NCBI RefSeq assembly: GCF_001043915.1
Contig: NZ_LABX01000130.1
Coordinates: 1 to 37,002 of the forward strand
DNA length: 37,002 nt
Origin: Methylobacterium aquaticum
GTDB taxonomy: Bacteria > Pseudomonadota > Alphaproteobacteria > Rhizobiales > Beijerinckiaceae
Direction: 5' to 3'
Part shown: positions 8,223-15,802 of the stretch, in pieces
Position numbering within the stretch: position 1 is the first letter of the stretch
Layout of the letters: each line of letters begins with the position of its first letter
The notes under the pieces: generated by a model
What the model was told of the DNA's origin: nothing
Databases searched by the model: none
The model's input: the letters and a program-made list of their open reading frames with translations, nothing else
Translations under genes and position numbers: made by a program

Positions 8223-10937
8223 ATGGACCCGATGCGGGAGCACGCGGCGCGGATCTTCTGGGGCAAGGCCCGGCCCGGCCGAGTCGCGGCCCACGACCCA
8301 AGCGCGGCCCACGACCCAAGCGCGGCCCACGCCTTCCACCCGGCCTGGGCCCATGGCCTCGACGTGGCGGCGTCCGGGCGGGCGCTGCTGCGGGCGCGGC
8401 CCCGGGCGGCCCGGGCCCTGGCGGCGGGGCTGGGGGTCGAGGTTCCGGCCTTCGAGGCGTGGTGGCTGCACCTGCTGGCCCTGCACGACATCGGCAAGTT
8501 CTCGCCCCAGTTCCAGGCCAAGGTGCCGGCGCTCTACCCCGCGCATCTGCCGCCGGCGCCGTCGCATCCTCCCGATCCGGGCCATCCGGCGGCGGGCCTG
8601 CGCCTCGTCGGCGGCCTGCTGATGGACCGCTCCGCCCCCTCCGGCCTGATGCGCGGCTGGACGCCCCGGGCGCGCAACGCCCTGCTCCAGCCGATCTTCG
8701 GGCATCATGGCCGCCCGGTGCCGGTGCCGCAGGACTGGCAGCCCGAGGATTGGCGCCCCTTCTTCCCGCCGGCCGCCGCCTCGGCCGCCCTCGCCTACTG
8801 GGCGGCGGTGGAGGCGCTGCTGCCGGCGCCGGACCTGCCCGCGCCGGCCAGTGCCGCGGCCAAGCAGGCGAGCTGGCTCCTCGCCGGGCTGACCGCGCTC
8901 GCCGACTGGATCGGCTCCAACCAGGCGTGGTTTCCCTACGCCGCGCCGGAGGCCGATCTCGCCGCCTACTGGGACGCGGCGTGCCGGCGGGCCGAGGCGG
9001 CCCTGCGCGAGGCCGGCCTGGTGCCGGCCCGGCCCGGCCCCCGGCTCGCCTTCGCGGATCTGACCGGCCTGTCCCATCCGCCGACCGCGATCCAGGCCTG
9101 GGCCGAGACCGTGCCCCTGCCGGACGGGCCGCTCCTGATCCTGATCGAGGACGTGACCGGGGGCGGCAAGACCGAGGCGGCGCTGATGCTCGCCCACCGG
9201 CTCCTCGCCGCCGGCCGGGCGGACGGCCTCTACCTGGCGCTGCCCACCACCGCGACCGCCAACGCCATGGTCGACCGGGTCATCCCCTATGCCGGGCGGC
9301 TCTACGAGGAGCGCGCGCGCCCGTCCCTGGCCCTCGCCCATGGCCGCGCCGCCCTGCACCCGCGCTTCCGCGCCGCCGCCGAGGGGTTTTCGGACGCCGA
9401 GCCCGGGGCCGACCGGGGCGAGGAGCCGGATTCGGGCGCCGTCGCCACCGCCTGGCTCGCCGGCGAGAGCCGCCGGGCGCTGCTCGCCGATCTCGGCATC
9501 GGCACCATCGACCAGGCGGTGCTGGCGGTGCTGCCGAACCGCTACGGCAGCGTCCGCCTCGCCGGCCTCGCCGGCAAGGTGCTGATCGTCGACGAGGCCC
9601 ATGCCTGCGACGCCTATGTGAGCGCCGAGCTGTCCCGCCTCGTCGCCTTCCACGCCGCGGGCGGCGGCACCGTCGTGATCCTCTCCGCCACCCTGCCCTC
9701 CGCCGCCAAGGCCGAGCTGGTGGCGAGCTGGCGCCGCGCGGTTGGGACGGGCGGAACCGGGCTCGCCAAGGCCGAGTACCCGCTCGCGACCCTGCTGGCG
9801 CCCGGGGAGGAGCCGGTGGAGCGGGATCTCGACGCCCGGGGCGACCTGTGCCGCACCCTCGCGGTCACCCGCGCGCCGGACACGGAGACCGCCTTCGCCC
9901 GCATCCGCGCGGCGGCGGAAGCCGGGGCCTGCATCGCCTGGATCCGCAACAGCGTCGACGACGCCGTCGAGGGCGCCGCGGCCCTGCGGGCGGCGGGCCT
10001 CGATCCCGACCTGTTCCATGCCCGCTTCGCCATGGGCGACCGCCTCGCGATCGAGGCGCGGGTGTGGGCGCGATTCGGCAAGGAGTCCCCGCCCGTGGGC
10101 CGGCGCGGCGGCGTCCTGGTGGCGACCCAGGTCGCCGAGAGTTCCCTCGACCTCGATTTCGACCTGATGGTCAGCGATCTCGCGCCGATCGATTCGGTGC
10201 TCCAGCGCGCCGGCCGCCTGTGGCGCCACGACGGCCGGCCCCGCCCGATCCCCGGCCCGGAACTGGTCGTGGTCTCGCCCGATCCGGCCGGACCCGTCGC
10301 GCCCGACTGGGTCTCGTCCGCCTTTCCCCGCGCGGCCTATGTCTACCGCGACCACGCGATTCTGTGGCGCACCGCCCGGGAACTGGCGGCCCGCCCTGCC
10401 TTCCGCGTGCCGGAGGATGTGCGCCCGGCGATCGAGGCGGTCTTCGCCGACGACGAGGCCGACATCCCCGAGGCCCTGCTGCCGATCCACTTCGAGGCCC
10501 TGGGTCGGGCCGGGGCGGAGCGCGCCACCGCCCGCGGCGCGCTGCTCGATGCTGCCGCCGGCTACTGGCCCGACCAGGCCTGGCCCGACGAGGGGACGGT
10601 GCCGACCCGCCTCGCCGAGGAGAGCCGGACCCTCCGCCTCGCCCGGGTCGAGGCCGGCCGGCTGGTGCCCTGGCACGCGGAGGCCGATCGCCGCCTGGCC
10701 TGGGCTCTCTCGGAGGTCGCGGTGGCCGTCCGCAAGCTGCGCGGCCACGTCGCCCCCGCCCCGTCCTGGCACGCCGCCGTCGCGGCGGCCCGGTCCGGCT
10801 GGAGCCGCTTCGACGAGGCCGTGATCCTGCTCCCTCTGGAGCCGGGGCCGGACGGCACTTGGCAGGGCACCCTGGTGGCCGAGGATGGCGGCTCCCTCGT
10901 CCTGACCTATGGCGCACGGCGCGGGCTCATGCTCTGA
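8223..10937 (+). CDS. cas3: CRISPR-associated helicase/nuclease Cas3, type I-E
   Basis: A 904-residue HD-nuclease/SF2-helicase fusion. It opens with the I-E style WGKAR segment, then HPAWAHGLDVA and the HD pair H88-D89 (LHDIGKF), and FGHHGRP. The helicase has Walker A TGGGKTEAAL (K316), LPTTATANAM, the DEAH box at 457-460, SATLP (motif III) and QRAGRLWRH (motif VI, Q661 onward). All key residues are present and there is no frame disruption, so the enzyme looks functional. Cas3 degrades DNA recruited by Cascade. The ATG at 8223 follows GAGGAG; a second ATG lies three codons on. No cse1, cse2, cas7, cas5, cas6e, cas1 or cas2 is in the window; the gene is followed 152 bases later by a type I-E array. 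An 18-bp tandem repeat expands the N-terminus. Confidence 0.95.
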   Translation: MDPMREHAARIFWGKARPGRVAAHDPSAAHDPSAAHAFHPAWAHGLDVAASGRALLRARPRAARALAAGLGVEVPAFEAWWLHLLALHDIGKFSPQFQAKVPALYPAHLPPAPSHPPDPGHPAAGLRLVGGLLMDRSAPSGLMRGWTPRARNALLQPIFGHHGRPVPVPQDWQPEDWRPFFPPAAASAALAYWAAVEALLPAPDLPAPASAAAKQASWLLAGLTALADWIGSNQAWFPYAAPEADLAAYWDAACRRAEAALREAGLVPARPGPRLAFADLTGLSHPPTAIQAWAETVPLPDGPLLILIEDVTGGGKTEAALMLAHRLLAAGRADGLYLALPTTATANAMVDRVIPYAGRLYEERARPSLALAHGRAALHPRFRAAAEGFSDAEPGADRGEEPDSGAVATAWLAGESRRALLADLGIGTIDQAVLAVLPNRYGSVRLAGLAGKVLIVDEAHACDAYVSAELSRLVAFHAAGGGTVVILSATLPSAAKAELVASWRRAVGTGGTGLAKAEYPLATLLAPGEEPVERDLDARGDLCRTLAVTRAPDTETAFARIRAAAEAGACIAWIRNSVDDAVEGAAALRAAGLDPDLFHARFAMGDRLAIEARVWARFGKESPPVGRRGGVLVATQVAESSLDLDFDLMVSDLAPIDSVLQRAGRLWRHDGRPRPIPGPELVVVSPDPAGPVAPDWVSSAFPRAAYVYRDHAILWRTARELAARPAFRVPEDVRPAIEAVFADDEADIPEALLPIHFEALGRAGAERATARGALLDAAAGYWPDQAWPDEGTVPTRLAEESRTLRLARVEAGRLVPWHAEADRRLAWALSEVAVAVRKLRGHVAPAPSWHAAVAAARSGWSRFDEAVILLPLEPGPDGTWQGTLVAEDGGSLVLTYGARRGLML
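8287..8331 (+). repeat. in-frame 18-bp tandem repeat, 2.5 copies, inside cas3
   Basis: The unit starting CGGCCCACGACCCAAGCG occurs at 8287-8304 and 8305-8322, exactly repeated, with half a third copy to 8331. It encodes AAHDPS twice then AAH, placed between the WGKAR segment and the first HD-domain histidine motif. Confidence 0.9.
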
Positions 10938-11089
10938 GCCGTCGGCGCCGGGCTCTGGCGCCGGGGGCCGATCCGGGGCATCATTGGGCCTGTCCGGGAT
11001 GCCGAATTGGGCCGGCGGAACGGAGCGGAAACGCCGGTGCGCTGTTTGACATCGTAAAACGCGAGGCGGATCAACCGCTTCCAGAAGGA
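10938..11089 (+). promoter_or_regulatory. probable CRISPR leader between cas3 and the array
   Basis: 152 bases between the cas3 stop and the first repeat. A TTTGACATCGTAAAA segment at about 11044-11058 is the only AT-rich part and lies 31 bases before the first repeat, where a type I-E leader and promoter are expected. A 7-bp inverted repeat (CGGCGCC/GGCGCCG, 10943-10963) without T-tract follows cas3. Leader assignment rests on position and on repeat orientation, with the degenerate repeat base at the far end. Confidence 0.5.
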
Positions 11090-11300
11090 GTGTTCCCCGC
11101 AGGCGCGGGGATGAACCGCCGTTCACGTCCTCCTCGCCGAGCCGGTAGCCGTGTTCCCCGCAGGCGCGGGGATGAACCGGGGTGCCAGGGCGCCTCGACC
11201 ATCCACTCGATGTGTTCCCCGCAGGCGCGGGGATGAACCGCACCGGATGCGCAACGAGGCCGCCGGCTCGTCGTGTTCCCCGCAGGCGCGGGGATGAACC
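11090..11300 (+). CRISPR. type I-E CRISPR mini-array: 4 repeats, 3 spacers
   Basis: Four identical 28-base repeats at 11090-11117, 11151-11178, 11212-11239 and 11273-11300, each beginning GTGTTCCCCGC and ending GGGGATGAACC, with an exact 61-base period. The first three repeats are followed by G, so the true unit may be 29 bases with 32-base spacers; the fourth is followed by C, marking the distal end. The CCCCGC/GCGGGG stem is the Cas6e-type hairpin. Orientation is that of E. coli-type I-E repeats, transcribed on the plus strand from the cas3 side. The three spacers (11118-11150, 11179-11211, 11240-11272) are unrelated to each other and I saw no match elsewhere in the window. Confidence 0.97.
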
Positions 11301-11417
11301 CTTGCCAGCCGCGCCGCCCCCCTGCTACACGGTCGGCCGCACGAGCCGATCTAACCAATTGATTTCATTGATGATGAGGCGCTGCCGACCAGGTGGCCGC
11401 CGGAGGCGCACGGACAG

Positions 11418-13643
11418 GTGACGGCCCAGACCTCTTTTCCTTCGCCCGATTCCGCCGCCCCCTTGCGCGCCGCGCTCCGCCTCGGGCGCGGCCGCGCCGT
11501 CACGCGCGACTTCTCCCGCCTCCGGCTGGAGTTCGGCGTCGAGGGCCTGCGCCTCGACGTGGCGGATCTCGGGCTCGGCGGGCGCTGGGTGAGCATCGCC
11601 TTCAAGGACGAGAACCACGGCGCGTTCAGCCGGGTCGAGCTGACCGCCATCGTGGACGGGCCGGAGGGGCCGCAGGGCACCAGCCTGTCCGAGCGGGCCT
11701 TCGGCCATGGCCGCTTCACCTGGCTCGGGCGGCTGCCCGCCGGCATCACCGCCCTGACGCTGACGCCGATGCTCGGCGAGGCGGGCTTGAGCATCGCCGC
11801 CTTCACCGTCACGGTGCAGAGCCGCGCCGCCCTGGTCGGCCGGGCGGCCCTGCGCCGGCCGGTCCTCACCGCCCAGGCGCTGTTCTGGCGCGCGGTCGGC
11901 AAGCGGGTGCGCTCGCAGCATCGTCTCGCCCGCGCCCTCGTGCCGCCGGGCCTGACGGGGTACGACACCTGGGTCCGCCACTTCGACAGCCTGAGCGAAT
12001 CCGACCGCGCCCGGATCACCGCCGAGGTGGCGCAGTGGCACGATGGCCCGCTGATCTCGGTGGTGATGCCGGTCTACAATCCGGGTCCGGCGGTGCTGGA
12101 GGAGGCCCTGCGCTCGGTCCGCGCGCAGCTCTATCCGCACTGGGAGCTGTGCATCGCCGACGACGCCTCGACCGATCCGGCGGTGCCGCGCCTGCTCGCC
12201 CGGGCTGCCGTGGAGGATCCCCGCATCCGGGTCGAACGCCGGGCCGAGAACGGCCACATCGCGGCGGCCACCAACACCGCGCTCGGGCTGGCGCGCGGCG
12301 CCTACGTCGCCTTCATGGATCACGACGACGTGCTGCCGCCCCACGCCCTCTACGAGGTGGCGAAGGCGATCCGGCGCGAGCCGGATCTCGACCTGATCTA
12401 CAGCGACGAGGACAAGATCGACGCCGAGGGGCGGCGCTTCGAGCCCCACTTCAAGGGCGACTGGAACCCGGAACTGCTCTACGGCCAGAACTACCTCAAC
12501 CACCTGACGGTGGTGCGCCGCAGCCTGGTCGAGGCGGTCGGGGGCCTGCGGCCCGGCTTCGAGGGCAGCCAGGACCACGACCTGCTCCTGCGCCTGAGCG
12601 ACCGGCTTGATCCGGCCCGGGTGCGCCACCTGCCGGTGATCCTGTATCACTGGCGCACCGCGATCGGCTCCGGCACCTTCTCGGACGCCTTCCTCGAACG
12701 GGCCGAGGCGGCGCGCCTGCGGGCGCTGGAGGAGCTGGTGGCCCGGCGCGGCTGGCCGCACCGGGTCGAGCGCGGCCCGCTCGGCTTCAACCGGCTGGTG
12801 CGCGCCCTGCCCGAGCCGGCCCCCCGCGTTTCGGTGGTGATCCCGACCAAGGACAGGGCCGACTTGCTGCGCGTCGTCCTCGACGGGCTCCTGAGCAAGA
12901 CCGTCTATCCCGACATCGAGGTCGTGGTGGTCGACAACGGCAGCACCGAGCCCGCCGCCCAGGCGCTGCTGGCGCAGGTCGCCACGGACGCGCGGGTGCG
13001 GGTGCTGTCGCGGCCCGGCCCGTTCAACTTCTCCGGCCTGTCGAATGACGGCGCGGCGGCCGCGACCGGGCCGCTGCTCCTGTTCCTCAACAACGACATC
13101 GCGGTGCGCGAACCCGGCTGGCTCACCGAGATGGCCTCGATCGCGGTCGAGCCCCGGGTCGGCGCGGTCGGCGCCAAGCTGTCCTATCCGGACGGCACGC
13201 TCCAGCATGGCGGCGTGGTGCTGGGGGTGGGCGGCGTCGCCGGCCACAGCCACCCGGATATCGGGCCCGACGATCCGGGCTATTTCGGCCGCATGGTGAT
13301 CGCCCAGGAGGTCTCGGCGGTGACCGGCGCCTGCCTGATGATGCGGCGGGAGGTGTTCGAGGCGGTCGGCCGCTTCGATGCCGAGCGCCTCGCGGTCGCC
13401 TTCAACGACATCGATCTCTGCCTGCGGGTGCGGAAGGCCGGCTACAGCGTGATCTGGACGCCGCACGCCGCCCTGACGCACCACGAATCGAAGAGCCGTG
13501 GCAAGGAGGACACGCCCGAGAAGCGGGCCCGCTTCGAGGCCGAGGTCGCCACCATGACCGAGCGCTGGGGCCCCGAATTGCGCAACGATCCCTACTACAA
13601 CCCCAACCTCGCCCGGGCGAAGGCGCTGTTCCGTCTCTGGTGA
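11418..13643 (+). CDS. large GT2 glycosyltransferase with two GT-A domains
   Basis: A 741-residue protein. Residues 1-150 form a beta-rich accessory region without a known family. Domain 1 starts at about 212 (LISVVMPVYNP) and has IADDASTD and the metal-binding DHDD at 301-304. Domain 2 starts at about 470 (VSVVIPTKDRADLL) and has VVDNGST and FLNNDI near 558. No membrane helices, so it should act in the cytoplasm, as do two-domain GT2 enzymes of O-antigen, capsule and rhamnan synthesis. The GTG start at 11418 has GGAGG 11 bases upstream. The gene follows the CRISPR array by 117 bases and precedes UDP-glucose dehydrogenase, suggesting glucuronate-containing polysaccharide assembly. Donor and acceptor cannot be deduced. 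Confidence 0.85.
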   Translation: MTAQTSFPSPDSAAPLRAALRLGRGRAVTRDFSRLRLEFGVEGLRLDVADLGLGGRWVSIAFKDENHGAFSRVELTAIVDGPEGPQGTSLSERAFGHGRFTWLGRLPAGITALTLTPMLGEAGLSIAAFTVTVQSRAALVGRAALRRPVLTAQALFWRAVGKRVRSQHRLARALVPPGLTGYDTWVRHFDSLSESDRARITAEVAQWHDGPLISVVMPVYNPGPAVLEEALRSVRAQLYPHWELCIADDASTDPAVPRLLARAAVEDPRIRVERRAENGHIAAATNTALGLARGAYVAFMDHDDVLPPHALYEVAKAIRREPDLDLIYSDEDKIDAEGRRFEPHFKGDWNPELLYGQNYLNHLTVVRRSLVEAVGGLRPGFEGSQDHDLLLRLSDRLDPARVRHLPVILYHWRTAIGSGTFSDAFLERAEAARLRALEELVARRGWPHRVERGPLGFNRLVRALPEPAPRVSVVIPTKDRADLLRVVLDGLLSKTVYPDIEVVVVDNGSTEPAAQALLAQVATDARVRVLSRPGPFNFSGLSNDGAAAATGPLLLFLNNDIAVREPGWLTEMASIAVEPRVGAVGAKLSYPDGTLQHGGVVLGVGGVAGHSHPDIGPDDPGYFGRMVIAQEVSAVTGACLMMRREVFEAVGRFDAERLAVAFNDIDLCLRVRKAGYSVIWTPHAALTHHESKSRGKEDTPEKRARFEAEVATMTERWGPELRNDPYYNPNLARAKALFRLW

Positions 13644-13735
13644 CGACGGCGCTCGCGCCCGTTGCCGACGCTGCACCGCACCGCTACAGCGATGCGCGAG
13701 GGGGCGGCGCGGCGGCGCTGCCGGGAGGACGTGAG

Positions 13736-15040
13736 ATGCGCGTTGCGATGGTGGGCGCAGGCTATGTCGGCCTGGTCTCGGGGGCGTGCTTCGCGGATTT
13801 CGGCCATACGGTCGTCTGCGTCGACACCGCGCCGGAGAAGATCGCCGCCCTGAAGGACGGCCGCATCCCGATCTACGAGCCCGGCCTCGACGCGCTCGTC
13901 GCCGAGAACGTGCGCCAGAGCCGGCTCGCCTTCACCACCGATCTTGCCGAGGCGGTGGCGGGCGCCGACGCGGTGTTCATCGCCGTCGGCACGCCGTCGC
14001 GCCGCGGCGACGGCTTTGCCGACCTGTCCTACGTCTATCAGGCGGCGCGCGACATCGCCGGGGCGGTCACCGGGCCGACCGTCGTCGTCACCAAGTCCAC
14101 CGTGCCGGTCGGCACCGGCGACGAGGTCGAGCGCATCGTCCGCGAGGCCCGGCCCGAGATCGCCATCGCGGTCGCCTCGAACCCGGAATTCCTGCGCGAG
14201 GGCGCGGCGATCTCCGACTTCAAGCGTCCCGACCGCATCGTCATCGGGGCCGACGACGCGCACGCCGCCGCGGTGGTGAGCGAACTCTACCGGCCGCTCT
14301 ACCTCAACCACGCGCCGATCCTGGTGACGAGCCGGCGCACCGCCGAGCTGACCAAATACGCGGCCAACGCCTTCCTGGCGACCAAGATCACCTTCATCAA
14401 CGAGATCGCGGACCTGTGCGAGCAGGTCGGCGCCGACGTGCAGGAGGTCGCCCGCGGCATCGGGCTCGACAACCGCATCGGCCGCAAGTTCCTGCATGCC
14501 GGCCCGGGCTATGGCGGATCCTGCTTCCCGAAGGACACCCTGGCGCTCGTCAAGACCGCCCAGGATGCCGGGAGCCCGGTGCGGCTCGTCGAGACCGTGG
14601 TGGCGGTCAACGACAGCCGCAAGCGCGCCATGGCCCGCAAGGTCGTGGCGGCCTGCGGCGGCTCGGTCAGGGGCAAGACGATCGCGGTGCTCGGCCTGAC
14701 CTTCAAGCCGAACACCGACGACATGCGCGACGCGCCGTCCCTGTCGATCATCGCCGGGTTGCAGGATGCCGGCGCCAAGGTGGTGGCCTACGATCCGGAG
14801 GGCATCGAGCAGGCCCGCCCGCTGCTCACCGACGTCGCCTATGCCGCCGATCCCTATGCCTGCGCGGCGGGCGCGCAGGCCCTCGTGATCGTGACCGAGT
14901 GGGATGCGTTCCGGGCGCTGGACCTCAAGCGCCTGCACGGTGCGATGGCCGAGCCGGTGCTGGTCGACCTGCGCAACGTCTACCGGCCCGAGGATGCCCG
15001 CCGCCACGGCTTCACCTATGCCAGCGTCGGGCGGCCCTGA
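13736..15040 (+). CDS. ugd: UDP-glucose 6-dehydrogenase
   Basis: A 434-residue enzyme that oxidises UDP-glucose to UDP-glucuronate with two NAD+. The Rossmann motif GAGYVG is at residues 7-12; the catalytic cysteine is C263 in GPGYGGSCFPKD; the C-terminal UDP-binding domain begins near the KTIAVLGLTFKPNTDDMRDAPS block. Length is typical. The frame is open to 13640, but the ATG at 13736, preceded by GGGAGG at 8-bp spacing and followed directly by the Rossmann strand, is the right start. It lies 92 bases after the glycosyltransferase. The rhizobial homologue RkpK supplies UDP-glucuronate for K-antigen and LPS, which fits the capsule genes downstream. Confidence 0.95.
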   Translation: MRVAMVGAGYVGLVSGACFADFGHTVVCVDTAPEKIAALKDGRIPIYEPGLDALVAENVRQSRLAFTTDLAEAVAGADAVFIAVGTPSRRGDGFADLSYVYQAARDIAGAVTGPTVVVTKSTVPVGTGDEVERIVREARPEIAIAVASNPEFLREGAAISDFKRPDRIVIGADDAHAAAVVSELYRPLYLNHAPILVTSRRTAELTKYAANAFLATKITFINEIADLCEQVGADVQEVARGIGLDNRIGRKFLHAGPGYGGSCFPKDTLALVKTAQDAGSPVRLVETVVAVNDSRKRAMARKVVAACGGSVRGKTIAVLGLTFKPNTDDMRDAPSLSIIAGLQDAGAKVVAYDPEGIEQARPLLTDVAYAADPYACAAGAQALVIVTEWDAFRALDLKRLHGAMAEPVLVDLRNVYRPEDARRHGFTYASVGRP

Positions 15041-15217
15041 CCGGTCTCGATCGGCGGGACCGGAAGTCCTGGCGGCCCAGTCTCGACGGATCGCGCACCC
15101 ATCGCGACCGGGTCTGCGACCACACAAGACCCGAGCGGACGCAGCGTGGGCCGGCCCACGCCGGGCCGCTTGGAATTTTTCCGATCCGAGATCCTGCCGA
15201 TCGCCGGGAGCCAGCCG

Positions 15218-15454
15218 ATGCAGACCTTCTTCGTCGAGATCAAGTGCCGCCTGGGCAAAACCTATACTGTGGCGAGCGCCCTGGCCGACCGGGAGATCGC
15301 CTCCGAGATCTACTCCACGGCCGGTCATTACGACGTGCTGGCCAAGTTCCACGTCGATGACGGCGTGGATATCGGGCATTTCGTGGCCGAGCATGTGCAG
15401 ACGATCGCGGATATCCAGGATACCCGCACCATCATCACCTTCAAGGCGTTCTGA
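15218..15454 (+). CDS. stand-alone Lrp/AsnC ligand-binding (RAM) domain protein
   Basis: A 78-residue protein matching only the C-terminal ligand-binding half of Lrp/AsnC regulators: MQTFFVEIKCRLGKTY at the start, then the GHYDVLAKFHVDD and IADIQDTRTIITFKAF strands. There is no helix-turn-helix, and upstream sequence in the frame does not encode one, so this is a genuine stand-alone RAM protein and not a truncated regulator. Such proteins oligomerise and bind amino acids, and in Rhizobiales they are common single genes of unclear role. A GGGAG lies upstream of the ATG. It is monocistronic by spacing (177 bases before, 348 after). Confidence 0.85.
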   Translation: MQTFFVEIKCRLGKTYTVASALADREIASEIYSTAGHYDVLAKFHVDDGVDIGHFVAEHVQTIADIQDTRTIITFKAF

Positions 15455-15802
15455 CCGTCCCCGCCCGCACGGGCGCTCGCCGCGCCAGTCTGCCCCATTG
15501 CGACCTGATTTATCAGGTCTAAAGCGTCAGGCGCAGCCCGGCCGGGGTCGGATTGCGTGAAGCTCAACCGGACGGTGTGTGAAGTCTGGCAAGTCTTGTA
15601 GATGACGATGTTGTGTCGTGTGCGCAGGCCTAGCGCTGTGTCGTGCGGCAGGACTTTGACTGATGAAGCGATGCCACACTTGAACCAAGTCTTGCCTCCT
15701 CGCGGTGGCTCGCGCCGTTCCGGGGTTGGCGTGGCGCGGGCCTCATACTATGGGTTGGGTTGAATGCCCGGGTGCGGCGCCGTCGCGTCCGGTCCTCCGT
15801 AA
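15455..15802 (+). promoter_or_regulatory. 348-base upstream region of the capsule PKS, with repeated short motifs
   Basis: No gene. This region is less GC-rich than its neighbours and should carry the promoter of the capsule operon. Two copies of CAAGTCTTG (15590-15598 and 15686-15694, arms CAAG/CTTG) lie 96 bases apart, and two copies of TGTGTCGTG (15612-15620 and 15637-15645) lie 25 bases apart between them. They may be operator sites. No confident -35/-10 pair and no classical ribosome-binding site before the ATG at 15803 (TCCTCCGTAA precedes it). Confidence 0.45.

Noticed and set aside
10943..10963. Hairpin after cas3 considered as a terminator
   Set aside because: A 7-bp stem without a T-run; common by chance at this G+C, and a terminator here would not stop the array having its own leader promoter.
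11071..11358. Open frames across the CRISPR array encoding repeated peptides such as FIPAPAGNT
   Set aside because: They are translations of the CRISPR repeats; no ribosome-binding site, and the array structure explains the periodicity.
15146..15217. Possible lost helix-turn-helix upstream of the RAM domain (truncated Lrp regulator)
   Set aside because: The upstream codons do not resemble a helix-turn-helix, and a ribosome-binding site precedes the ATG at 15218, so the short form is the gene.
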